Positions 33,185 to 46,821 of a stretch of DNA of 64,000 nucleotides are shown here, in pieces. The stretch is taken from the NCBI RefSeq assembly GCF_016906535.1, contig NC_057385.1, forward strand, positions 186,001 through 250,000. The letters are read 5' to 3'. Each line of letters opens with the position of its first letter. The stretch's first letter is position 1. The position numbers and the translations under genes are program-made. Origin of the DNA: Rhizoctonia solani. Taxonomy: Eukaryota; Basidiomycota; Agaricomycetes; Cantharellales; Ceratobasidiaceae. Below the pieces are notes generated by a model. It made no database searches. It saw only the letters and a program-made list of their open reading frames with translations, and was not told the origin of the DNA.

Positions 33185-35600
33185 CCCTCACATAACTGTG
33201 GGTGGTATAGTTGCGTACCAAGTACGCAACTCTGCACAAGTAGAGTGGTGGATGGTCATGTGACTCACCCTAACGTAACTGTGGGTGGTATAGTTGCGTA
33301 CCAAGTATGCAACTCAACATGAATAGAGCGGTGGGTGGTCACATGACTCACCCTAACACAATTGTGTGTGATATAGTTGCGTACCAAGTATGCATGAGTA
33401 GAGCGGTGGGTGGTCATGTGACTCACCCTCACATAACTGTGTGTGGTATAGTTGCGTACCAAGTACGCAACTCTGCATGAGTGGTGCAGTGGGTGGTCAC
33501 GTGACTCACCCTAACACAATTGTGTGTGATATAGTTGCGTACTTGGTACGCAACTCTACATGAGTAGAGCGGTGGATGGTCACGTGACTCACCCTAACAC
33601 AGTTGTGTGTGGTATAGTTGCGTACCAAGTACGCAACTCTGCATGAGTAGTGCAGTGGAGGGTCACATGACTCACCCTAACATAACTGTGTGCGGTATAG
33701 TTGCGCACACAACTCCGCATGAGTAGAGCAGTGGGTGGTCATGTGACTCACCCTCACATAACTGTGGGTGGTATAGTTGCGTACTTGGTACGCAACTCTG
33801 CATGAGTAGTGTGGTGGGTGGTCACGTGACTCACCCTAACACAATTGTGTGTGATATAGTTGCGTACTTGGTACGCAACTCTACATGAGTAGAGCGGTGG
33901 ATGGTCATGTGACTCACCCTAACACAATTGTGTGTGATATAGTTGCGTACCAAGTACGCATCTCTGCATGAGTAGTGCAGTGGATGGTCACATGATTCAC
34001 CCTAATATAACTGTGGGTGGTATAGTTGCGTACCAAGTACGCAACTCTGCCCAAGTAGAGCAGTTGGTGGTCATGTGACTCACCCTAACACAGTTGTGTG
34101 TGGTATAGTTGCGTACCAAGTACGCAACTCTGCATGAGTAGTGCAGTGGAGGGTCACATGACTCACCCTAACATAACTGTGGGTGGTATAGTTGCGTACC
34201 AAGTACGCAACTCTGCACAAGTAGAGTGGTGGATGGTCATGTGACTCACCCTAACGTAACTGTGGGTGGTATAGTTGCGTACCAAGTACGCAACTCTCCA
34301 TGAGTAGTGCGGTGGAGGGTCACATGACTCACCCTAACATAACTGTGTGCGCTATAGTTGCATACGCAACTCCGCATGAGTAGAGCGGTGGGTGGTCATG
34401 TGACTCACCCTCACATAACTGTGGGTGGTATAGTTGCGTACCAAGTACGCAACTCTGCATGAGTAGTGCGGTGGGTGGTCATGTGACTCACCCTAACACA
34501 ATTGTGTGTGATATAGTTGCGTACCAAGTACGCATCTCTGCGTGAGTAGTGTGGTGGGTGGTCACATGATTCACCCTGACATAACTGTGGGTGGTATAGT
34601 TGCGTACTTGGTACGCAACTCTCCATGAGTAGTGCGGTGGAGGGTCACATGACTCACCCTAACATAACTGTGTGCGGTATAGTTGCGTACGTAACTCCGC
34701 ATGAGTAGAGCGGTGGGTGGTCATGTGACTCACCCTAGCACAGTTGTGTGTGATATAGTTGCGTACTTGGTACGCAACTCTGCATGAGTAGTGCGGTGGA
34801 TGGTCATGTGACTCACCCTAACACAATTGTGTGTGATATAGTTGCGTACCAAGTACGCATCTCTGCATGAGTAGTGTGGTGGGTGGTCACATGATTCACC
34901 CTAACATAACTGTGGGTGGTATAGTTGCGTACCAAGTATGCAACTCTGCCCAAGTAGAGCAGTTGGTGGTCATGTGACTCACCCTAACACAGTTGTGTGT
35001 GGTATAGTTGCGTACCAAGTACGCAACTCTGCATGAGTAGTGCAGTGGAGGGTCACATGACTCACCCTAACATAACTGTGGGTGGTATAGTTGCGTACCA
35101 AGTCTGCAACTCTGCACAAGTAGAGCAGTGGGTGGTCATGTGACTCACCCTAACATAACTGTGGGTGGTATAGTTGCATACCAAGTACGCAACTCTGCAA
35201 GAGTAGAGCAGTGGATGGTCACGTGACTCACCCTAACATAACTGTGTGCGATATAGTTGCGTACGCAACCCTGCATGAGTAGAGCGGTGGGTGGTCATGT
35301 GACTCACCCTAACACAATTGTGTGTGATATAGTTGCGTACCAAGTACGCAACTCTGCATGAGTAGAGTGATGGGTGGTCATGTGACTCACCCTAACATGA
35401 TTGTGGGTCATATAGCTGCATACTTGGTATGCAACTGTGAGTACAAGGAGTAATCATTGATCATGTGACTCACCCTAACATTGACCATGGTGCTATACTT
35501 CTGCATGTTGTACACAATTCTGTGTGGGATGGGTGGTCAGTTGTCACATGACTCACCCTAACTTAGGGGATGGTGGTATTGCTGTGTGTAAAGTACGCAA
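33185..35600. repeat. 82-bp satellite, about 29 units
   Basis: The block ACTCACCCT (or ATTCACCCT) recurs 29 times with spacing of 77-86 bp from about 33260 to 35552. Each unit contains GGTCA(C/T)GTGACTCACCC, an imperfect ATAACTGTG or ACAATTGTG segment and the palindrome GTTGCGTACCAAGTACGCAAC. Some units have the palindrome centre reversed. The units decay after 35400. No transcript or gene is evident. Confidence 0.95.
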
Positions 35601-36127
35601 CTTTTTGTAGGAGGGCTGATGCTTTCCCTATAATCCACCCTAACACCATATGTGGGTTGTGTCCACCTGGTTCCCACCCTGTGCCATCTCACAGTTCACC
35701 CTGCAGTGTAGCTTGGTTCAACCTACCACCAACCTACTACTTTGTAATAACCTAACCTTATATATATTCAAATGAGTGATAAAACAGCATATATGCTAAA
35801 GATATTGCATATTGAGGGTATTCCTGAAGCTTATAGGTTTTGTAAAGGTTGCAATTGGATAGAGGGACCTTGAAAACCCCAGTTTGCATCTTTATCTCAT
35901 TTTATTTACTGTAGTATTACTTGTGTAATTAATAAAATAAGTACAGATTATGGAAGAAATGTCATATCCATAACAGTCCTCAAGACTGCAGCAACAAAAT
36001 TAATAGAAAATTGATTATTTTTGACCTTGATGGAATTGCCCCAAATTTTGACAGTAGGTGCACATGGCCCAGGAAACTATACTGACAAAACATTATGCAA
36101 TTTGAACACCAGGAAAAAGTAGAAACC
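35601..36127. other. Intergenic with dispersed repeat
   Basis: The first part has no recognisable feature. From about 36000 it repeats the dispersed element also present at 23770-23895, ending AGAAACC immediately before the solo LTR. Confidence 0.5.
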
Positions 36128-36645
36128 TGTTGTAGACACACATATACCAAGGGAATTTATTCTCATTTTCTTGAATTGAAACAAAGGCAATTGGACTACA
36201 TTTTCAATCACATGACATTGGCGCTTATATCATATGCTAAGCGCCAAGCCATGTCCCCATCTGTACTTAATCAGCATACATAGCCACCTCCACCTATGAT
36301 GTCATCATGACACATCAGTGACATGTATGCATGAGTAAGGCCAACTGCAGAGCAGGGTTCTTATTGGTTATGGTATTGCATATATTGTATTTGTAAATAG
36401 CTCCTCTCTGTAATATATAAGGAGGCCAACCAACCATGGTAACACCCAGGTTGATTACCTCTTGTGGCATCATCACATTGTACAAGGGCCTTACAGCCCA
36501 GTAAGTTACTTAGTTACACACCTTAAGCGTTGTTCTTGCTGTACATACAAAGCTTGCCGCCGCCTTATAGCACATGGTCATTGTAGTTAGTCTATACAGC
36601 CACAAGCGCCTGCTGCCTCAACGCCCCTTAAGGACGTTTAGGACA
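36128..36645 (+). mobile_element. Solo LTR with 5-bp target-site duplication
   Basis: 518 bp from TGTTGTAGACAC to GTTTAGGACA, matching the LTR at 14675-15247. AAACC occurs immediately before (36123-36127) and after (36646-36650), the 5-bp duplication expected for gypsy integration. The host repeat continues on the right with AATTTTTCTGTCAG. The same host repeat is unoccupied at about 23889-23895. The internal region was lost, most simply by LTR-LTR recombination. Confidence 0.92.
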
Positions 36646-36768
36646 AAACCCAATTTTTCTGTCAGAATTCACAGGATTTTTCATACTATAAACCTCAAGT
36701 TTGGGATCAATCCGCATGTAACCATTGTGTAAAATACTAAAATAGGTCTAAGTACTGGATGGAAGTAT

Positions 36769-39644
36769 TTAGTGCCAAGTTGCAAATGTAATGGCAAAAA
36801 CAGACAGCCATAGGCCAAACCATAATGTAAGAAACTTGGCCCAATCCGGAGTTGGCTTGATCAATCGATTATTCAAAGGAGGATCAACGGAGACCCTCAG
36901 GGTTCTCACACCTTCGCCCGAGTGCACGACGAATAGAGTCTGGCGTTCGTGATTGTACGACCACTCCAAGTTGGACCCTTCCGAGTCGATTATCAACTTG
37001 CGACCGGATGTGAGTTCTGTGGGCAAGTAAATTTCGGTTTCCCTTGACCGGATCGATTTATTTCGAGATGGGTCAAATGCTTTGAAAACAAACTCGAATG
37101 ATCCATTAGAGGGTTCGTAGCTGAACTTGATTGGATAACCAGAGATTTTGGCTGGATAAGGGCGAACAAGTACCGATAAAAGGCGCGCCCCGGTGTCAAG
37201 AGCCTTGTTGGACTGGGATAGAGATTGTGCGCTCGAAAGATCGGGAGCTGCTCGTAATTGACTGAACCACGAGAAATTTTCCCCGTTCCAAGAATCTCCA
37301 TGCGCGTCATCGTTGCAAGGATTGTAATTCCATAATCTAGAGCGTTGGAGGTTGTCAACAAGACGCATTAGACAGGAGTATTGATACATACGTGAATCCA
37401 ACAAGGTTTCGTTCGAGTGCGGTCATCAGAGCGTCCATCATACGCAAGTGCCACTTGTATGGCTCGATAGCAAAACCTGCGCCATTACTTAAAGAGAATG
37501 ACTTCACTTTAGACTAGAACTTAGGTACAGATATTAGAAACGTACTTCATATCCATCGGAATCCCGCACTCTCCGATGATAGTAGGCCTGGAGCCCGAAA
37601 GTGACTTACGTGCGTTCTCAACGATATTACGAATCTGTAAGGTATAGTTTTCGCGTGCTCCCGAATGCCCCCAGTAAAGTGCTTTCAGAACAAACATTCC
37701 CTAGGAATCTGTCAACGACTCGTCCGGACAATAACAGCAACCTTACTCGAGAGAGGCCTTGTACATTGACGCTCATAGACCCAAACGCCTTGCTAAACAA
37801 GGCATTAAGATCGTACCAGTGCGGAGCAAAGACCATATTGTGGGGTTGATTCTCCGATATCCATGAAGACGGACAAAACTAAGGAGTATATGCGCTCAGT
37901 AGACTACTATGTATCATATGGTCTCAAAAACAAACCTCGTTCGGGATAGCCTCAAGGAATACCATTTTACGGTTCCCGGTTAACTCATGCACCCGAGCAG
38001 ACCATCGCCTCACAAATGGGTAAAAGAAGTCCGCGTGCCACTCAACCTACGAAACGGTCAGAAAACATATAGTAGCTCTGAATGGGTGCATACATCTTCT
38101 CCAGTATCAGGGTTTTTCTTAAAGTAGCCTTCTCGTAATGGCACTGGTTCGCTTTTCTTGATGTCCCAGCCCCAAACACCATGCATCTCCCAGATACATT
38201 TACCCTGAGTGGGACCGTTTTCGCGCCAGGCCTTGACACCTGGCCAAAGATTGAGTGGCGATGGAACATATATTCAATCAACTGACCTTCTTGGTTTCGA
38301 AGCACATGCTTCCCTATTCGGGTTGGCCAGGGCCATGATCGCACATAGTGGGGAATGCGTACAGCGTGTCCAGCCCCGAGAGCAAAGGATTGGAGAGCGT
38401 TGGGAGTATCATGCAAATGGAGGTCGGTGTTATAGTCGAATGAGTGCAAAGATGGAATAGAGACATAACCACGATGGGGTTCGTTCATTAACTGCTTATT
38501 GTCTGAGTTCAAACTAATACCAATAAAATAACCCGGAGGAAGAGCATTATGTTCTTACCTCAAACCCAATAACCCCTTCGCAATCTCCTACGGCTCGAAC
38601 AAGCTGATCGAAGGCGTCTAAAAAGTGGTTTTGAAGAAAATCTTGTATGTTGATCGTTTCGTTGGAAACACGACTTTTAACGCGTAACTTTGGCGCGTAT
38701 GTCTTTCCGGACCAGAAAAGCGTTCTAAATCAACAGAGGGTCATAAGGGATGACCGAGGAAAAAAATGAGAATGAACATACGCCATTGTAGACGCTGCTA
38801 GCTTTTGGTACCCTGGTGATTTCTAACTTTGAGCTTCTGGAGGCGTTTGTTAATGATCGCGTATGGTGCTTACCAGTAGGCCACCTGCCTCGGTCAATTT
38901 CCACTCCATTTCCTTGGACACCGCCCAGGTAGGCTGCACCACACGCCCCTCCAATATTTCCTATATCAAATCCTGCCGCTTCGAGTGTCCAGGCAGGTGC
39001 GCCCGAGCCCCCTGAGTAACGGGACCAAACATCTTGGTGCAAGGCAACAAATGCGACCAGACCAAATTCTGGAAGAAGGGCAAGGACCTTTTGTAGATAT
39101 TCAAGATAGTCCGTGTCGTATTCGCCACTGATTGTGGGTTAAAAGTTAATCGATTGGTGATATAATTTAAGTGTGCTCACGGGCCTGCGTGTTCTATTGC
39201 CTCCCACGTCACATTGAATCTAACTGGGACGCGTTCAATGGTAAGCGAGTGAAGAGAAAGTTGATCAAGCTTACTGAAAGTCAGCCCCCATCTACGAAGT
39301 CGTGCAAAATGTTGGGGAGCCTCTTCGAGGGGGAATGGACGACCAACGAACGTGACAGATCGGTGGTCATGGGGGAACGTGTCCGGATTGTGATTCATAG
39401 GACTTTTAGGGGATTAGTGACCAGTGCACTTGAGTTACGAAACAACATACACTTTACTCATCCCCGATATATTTACCCCTCTTAAAAGACACACGCGACC
39501 ATACGAATCGGTGATCCAGTCCTTGAGGGGGGTAAGGCCGGTCGGACCAGAGGATATATTTGCCCAATTGTGCGCTTGTGTGTCGGGTGTACTTCCCGGA
39601 GAATAGTCCTTGTTTACGGATGGATGATTGTCCAAAAGTCCCAT
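36769..39644 (-). CDS. GH5 subfamily 12 glucosidase (glucosylceramidase / steryl-glucosidase type)
   Basis: A multi-exon gene starting MGLLDNHPSVNKDY at 39644. Family landmarks in order are: ITDSYGRVCLLRGVNISG (39540-39480), FVGRPFPLEEAPQHFARLRRWGL (39360-39290), RFNVTWEAIEHAGP, ALHQDVWSRYSGGSGAP (39040), GVIGFE, LMNEPHRGY with the acid/base Glu (38490-38465), VFAPHWYDLNALF (37835), nucleophile motif IIGECGIPMDM (37590-37555) and LWNYNPCNDDAHGD. After an all-beta C-terminal domain it ends in a hydrophobic segment (FLTLWFGLWLSVFAITFA), a probable membrane anchor. Relatives such as fungal EGCrP enzymes cleave glucosylceramide or steryl-glucosides. The exact substrate cannot be told. The first exon junction (about 39470) does not splice cleanly by eye and may hide an error. 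Confidence 0.9.
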
Positions 39645-39910
39645 TTCTGAATCTGGGATTAATTAGGCCGCTGGTGGTGGAGTCAAATTCACGTGACATC
39701 GTGGTCTTTCACTTTCTTCCGCCTCCCGGCAATTACTCAATACAATTTTGATGACGTGCTACAATCTACTCTCTGTCAGACGACTGTATATTTAAATCAC
39801 TTCTGGTACACTCTTGTCGCTTTCTTGTCGGCTTGATTTTCCACTGGCCCCTAATTGGTTGGGTTTTGTTGATCAATATCCGTGGTGCTGTACGAGTATT
39901 CTTGTCCTAC

Positions 39911-40915
39911 ATGCCTCCAGTTTCACGACGGGCTAGATCCAGCTTGAAGGGCAAAGGGAAACAAAAATTGGACTCCAAGTTGCCTTACAGTGTCCCGGTC
40001 CCGAATTCTGGAACGTCCCTTGGTAGATCGACTCGTCAGGAGTGGATTTGGCAGGAGAAACTAAACTATTTTCGTTCACTGCCACCTGTCCTATGTCCCG
40101 CTTCTCCGCCTCCTCTTTTCTCGGCCTTGGACACTGTAGAAGAAGCTAGGCGTCGGTCTCGAGAGCGCATCGAACGAATGACACGACGTCTTGAAAACCT
40201 ACCCCTCTATCAAGCTCGTAATCTCATCCATCTCGTTTCTACCGAGCTCAAGGGCCCATTCAGCCCAGGTTGTAAATACTGGGGCGCACATATACCCAAG
40301 GCCAAACCGATCTCGGTAAGTAATCCAAAGAGCTAGAGCGGAAACAACTACGTGGAGGTTTTAACAACCACATAGGAAAAACAGTTGATGGTTATAGCGA
40401 CACCTATAGAAGCACCTTCTCCATACGCTGCTCCTCGACCGATTGGTGCGCTTCAGGTTGACGTCGGACGTTCCATGCGCCCAAGTACTCCAAATATTAC
40501 TGGTCCTTCCTCCACAGTCATCACGGGACTACCGACCCCTTTCACCCCTCCCTCGGCTACCATAGCCCCCATTGAATTACTTCCATCGAAAGCAAGCGCT
40601 GGACGTCCCATAGTCCCGATAGACTATGATCCCCCGTCCCCGGCTCGTTCACCTACACCAACGCCCTCATTGCCGCCCTCTCGGATGGGTTCACAACGGC
40701 CCTCAGCAACTCCAGTTCCGGCGTCACAACGCGCATTCTTGTCTAATCTCGCACAGGCCTCTCGAGCGTCAAGTGTTCTTAGTCGGCGAACTCGACCGCG
40801 ACCTTCCCGTGGGCTCAAAATTATGTCTTCAACTAACCAGCAAGCCCTGGACCGGGCGCTGAGTCAGTACCGGCCCGAGTCCCGGGATCAGAGCCCACTG
40901 TCACGATTTAGCTAG
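39911..40915 (+). CDS. Hypothetical proline/serine-rich protein
   Basis: Exons 39911-40315 (135 codons) and 40376-40915 (180 codons) are joined in phase 0 by a 60-bp GTAAGT..ATAG intron, giving 314 residues. It starts MPPVSRRARSSLKGKGKQK, a basic region that could be a nuclear signal. Residues 65-100 are charged and helical (EEARRRSRERIERMTRRLENL). The second exon is low-complexity Pro/Ser/Thr with basic patches (RRTRPRPSRGLKI). No known domain is seen. A second frame on the same strand continues past the stop, but I see no splice that includes it. It is divergent from the GH5 gene, about 270 bp away. Confidence 0.7.
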
Positions 40916-41256
40916 CGTGAAATTAACGGTTCTACCCCAAGAATGAGCCAGCTACCAGAAGTTCAGAGAGTAACTCTGGAGAATCTGAAGTCCCCATCAC
41001 GGCAAAAATCCGCCGATACTTATAACTACAACTCCCAGTTTGGCATTGAGCGCAATATTCAAGAGATCGGTAGATTTATGGAGTCTGGTATTGAGAACTA
41101 AAGACTCAAATTAAAGAATAAAGTGGGGCTGTATATCCAATCGATTTCCTATAGTTCATAGTTCAATTTTTATGATTGTATAAAATAGGGCGATACATGT
41201 ACAATTAACGGGGACATATTATAGTACTACTAGCGGGGTATGCGTAAATCCATAAA
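40916..41256. other. Convergent intergenic region
   Basis: It contains the 3' ends of the plus-strand gene and the minus-strand gene. An AATAAAG at 41118 may be a polyadenylation signal for the plus gene. Confidence 0.4.
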
Positions 41257-42817
41257 TTACTCTATATCCAGAGCAGCATATCTTTTCTTTTCCTTGAGCC
41301 ATGTTGTGCTGCCGAGCCCAAACACCCCACCCGAAAATGAAAGCAGATCAGAAAAAGTCGCCTTGGCTGATTCGGAGCGACTTCGCCCTCTCCTCTGAGG
41401 AGTACTGACCTCCACGACTCTACGCAACGAACTGCATCCTCTTGCCTGAAACGCAGCTCTCACGGCTACGGCCGATGTACAGGGTCGGAGTCCCGCCTCA
41501 CGCCTTTTCATAAGCATCTTTGCAACGAGCTGGTCGACTGAGCGAACTGCCAAAGGGGAGGCAGTCGGAGTCGACGGTTCTGACGAATCTGAGCACGAAT
41601 CTGAGGAGTCGGACGACATAGAAGACGAGCTCGAGGACCGGCTTCTGCCCAACTGCCGATGTTTCAGCTCCAACAAAACTCCGAGCTCAAACGTCCGCTG
41701 ACGACCCAGTCGCCTGCGCTTTCGGCTCTCCGCACGCAACTGTCGGCACTCAGCCTCGTTCAGTCCGTCGACGCATATTTCGTCGTATTCGAACTCGTCC
41801 ATACTTTCTATGATGCGCTCGACGAGAGGGCGCGAGTCATATGAGCCCAGGTCGCTCAGAATTTGTTGGCGGTGTTCCGCCGATTGCATGGCCGCGAGGT
41901 CTATCGATTCCCCATATGTAGCATACGGCGAGGGCGAGCTCATCCGAGACAAGGGCGCACCAAAAGATTCTGATGGTGAAGGAGGTTCATCGCAGCTAGA
42001 CGGGACGACTGGGGTCGCGGGGAAGACGTTGAAGGGGGAAGGGTGGGCGACGGGCGAGCACGTTGCGGCAGCAGATAGCTCAGCCAACATACGATTATGA
42101 ATCGCCTGCTCGCGCAAGAATCGAAGTCGGGCATTGCACATATTTTCCCACCGCCGTGCTAGACGCTCGCGATGTTGTGCCCGGGACCGTGCTGCACGAA
42201 CAACAAGCTCTTCAAGTTGTTCAGCATAAAACTCAGGCGACTCGGGGAAGTAGGAGTCCTTGTACTCTTGGGGTGCATATGAGATCGCAGGTTCCTCAAA
42301 AGAAAGCTCCAGAGCGGCCGTCCTGGGAGAAGCAAAGATTTGAATTAAATTCGGCGGTTCGATCTCATGCTGCGCCTGCATGTATGCGTCATCTTGAAAT
42401 CGATTAGTGAATAAACACATTGTGATGAGGTGAAACTAAGCATACCTTTTCCATCTTCCAGCTTCTTATCGGAACCCACTCTGTATAGAGGCTTCCCAGG
42501 CTTGCCACCACGCTCGAGTTCGACGTTCAGGGCTCGGGGAAAAGTGGCAGCGCCGCGGAAGTCATATGTTTACGTTTATAACGTATCTGTGGGACCGTAT
42601 CGTCTTCGTTTTCTATATCAGGAAGCTCCAGAGTGTTGCTCCTCTTGTGATTTCGAACGGGCGGCATACAACCAACGGTGGGTTCAGCTGGTGGTAGAGT
42701 ATTGGAGCTGGGGTTATTAACCTTGCGCTTTAAGCGAGGCGGATGTAGGACTGGTAGCTGAATAGGAAATACGAATCCGGTATTAGATCGTGGTGTATTA
42801 GAGCGACGGCGGGCCAT
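41257..42817 (-). CDS. Hypothetical serine-rich nuclear-type protein
   Basis: The main exon 42392-41257 is preceded by an exon ending at 42446 (GTATGC donor, phase 1). The joined reading KLEDGKDDAYMQAQHEIEPPN is continuous. The C-terminal part has Arg-rich helices (RAQHRERLARRWENMCNARLRF), a poly-Ser tract (SRSSSSSSMSSDSSDS) and RRGRSRSESAKA near the end. The 5' part starts MARRRSNTPRSNTGF at 42817 and has basic Pro-rich sequence. The frame has to change between 42817 and 42446 and I could not place that splice. No enzyme motif is seen. It is probably intrinsically disordered. Confidence 0.6.
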
Positions 42818-42829
42818 AACAAGTTATGC

Positions 42830-43777
42830 GAAGACGATAGCTGTCTAAAGTAAAGTTTAACAAAGAGAACGGTGCGACAAACTGCGAAGAAGGAACATTT
42901 TTTGAGTCTGACATCTACCATGTCCAGATAAAACTCTAACATACCTAAACGCAAGGATAAAGATAGAACTTGGACGAATTCTGGTGCCCAGCTCGGGCGA
43001 TAGAGTCAACTTCTTATGAGATAGTCAATACGCGGTCAAGGTCACGCCTGGAGGTGTAAAACCTTATCCTCTTCAAGCCTAAGCGACCTGCTCGCTTTAT
43101 GACCTCGAGGATATCGGATCCTACGCCTAGTACAAGGTCCGCGCTTAGTATATCAATTGTGGCCGCGTCAAGTCCAATGTTTGCCTTAACCATACGCGAA
43201 CGAACGTGAAACCTTTTGAATTGTTTGGCTGCTCCTAGGTCCGCCCTCGACTGCTGTTCTATCTCGAGGGGCCGGCGGTCCAAGTATATGAAAATGACCT
43301 GGATAAGTGTTTGTTATGGATCGCCAGATGGACCGAACTGGAGAGGCCATTCAGCATGGGCTAGACCCGATACGGTGTGTGAAATAAAGTGGCTCAGGCG
43401 AGTTCCGGGAAGACTGACCCAGACAGGAAGCTGGTCCGTCGATGTGATTGATCCTTTTTCAAGTTGTGAATCTTCGATCCGTGCTCATATCCAGTGATTA
43501 TGACGATACCGCCTGTTCATAGTGTCAAGGGAGGTTCAAGAGTCGGACCGTCCCACCGAAGGAAAGACCCGCAATTTATGCCCTTACAGGATTAAAACAA
43601 CTGTGTTTGTGCCTTGGCATCGTAGTATACATAGAGACCTGTTAAATAAATTGATACCAGAACTCGTCTTGCTCTGTCCGGACCGTGAGTCGTAGCGCTC
43701 AATGCCACCTACTTCGACGCACCCAAATCCCGCAGCATAGGTCATTTCCTCAGGAAGAATCCAACTTAACATCCCCA
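42830..43777 (-). other. Intergenic with a possible small gene (43283-43014)
   Basis: A minus-strand frame at 43289-43014 follows a TTATCCAG acceptor. It encodes about 92 residues with a basic, hydrophobic pattern (SADLVLGVGSDILEVIKRAGRLGLKRIRFY). Upstream, 43470-43320 contains another open stretch (LPVWVSLPGTRLSHFISHTVSGL) that could be its preceding exon, but the intron would be very short. The family is not recognised and confidence is low. Confidence 0.25.
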
Positions 43778-46363
<2,586 letters not shown>

Positions 46364-46821
46364 AATGCAATATTTACGTAATTTAAATATTGCGAGGTCA
46401 GCTATCAACGTTTACGGATGTGGGCGTAAACACCGCACGAGCAAATCAACAACACCGCCGGATCAACCAAAGAGTAGTTGTGGTCGTCGTTCGAGCAGCT
46501 AACTCCACCCATGACCAATTCTCATGGATGACCAACTCCCACGGTGGCAGTGCTGACAAACTGACGATGGGCCGAATTAGCGCCAATTTATGGGCCCTAA
46601 TGACGACGGTGGCAGCCGCACCCACCAACAGTGACGGTACGTGAATTGAAATTCTAGAATATAAGCAGCGTATACCCCTCTCTGAGTTTGCTTCTCGGAA
46701 TTCCTCAGACCGTATTGTCTATTAATATCCTTTCTCTCGCCTGCTATTATTGAGTAGCCCTAATTCTATATCCACTACGATACCAATACCTCAATAGAGT
46801 AGCGACCTCGTCTGTATCTCG
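46364..46821. promoter_or_regulatory. Divergent promoter region between prp4 and the hydrolase gene
   Basis: This 458-bp interval separates the two start codons. CCACGGTGGCAG (46538) and a related ACGGTGGCAGC (46608) are partial direct repeats. No clear TATA element near either start is convincing. Confidence 0.35.

Noticed and set aside
33185..35600. CRISPR-like array
   Set aside because: The repeats are directly tandem units of about 82 bp without unique spacers, in a eukaryotic genome.
40916..41110. Extension of the proline-rich protein beyond its stop
   Set aside because: Coding-like sequence follows in another frame, but no acceptable donor/acceptor pair was found.
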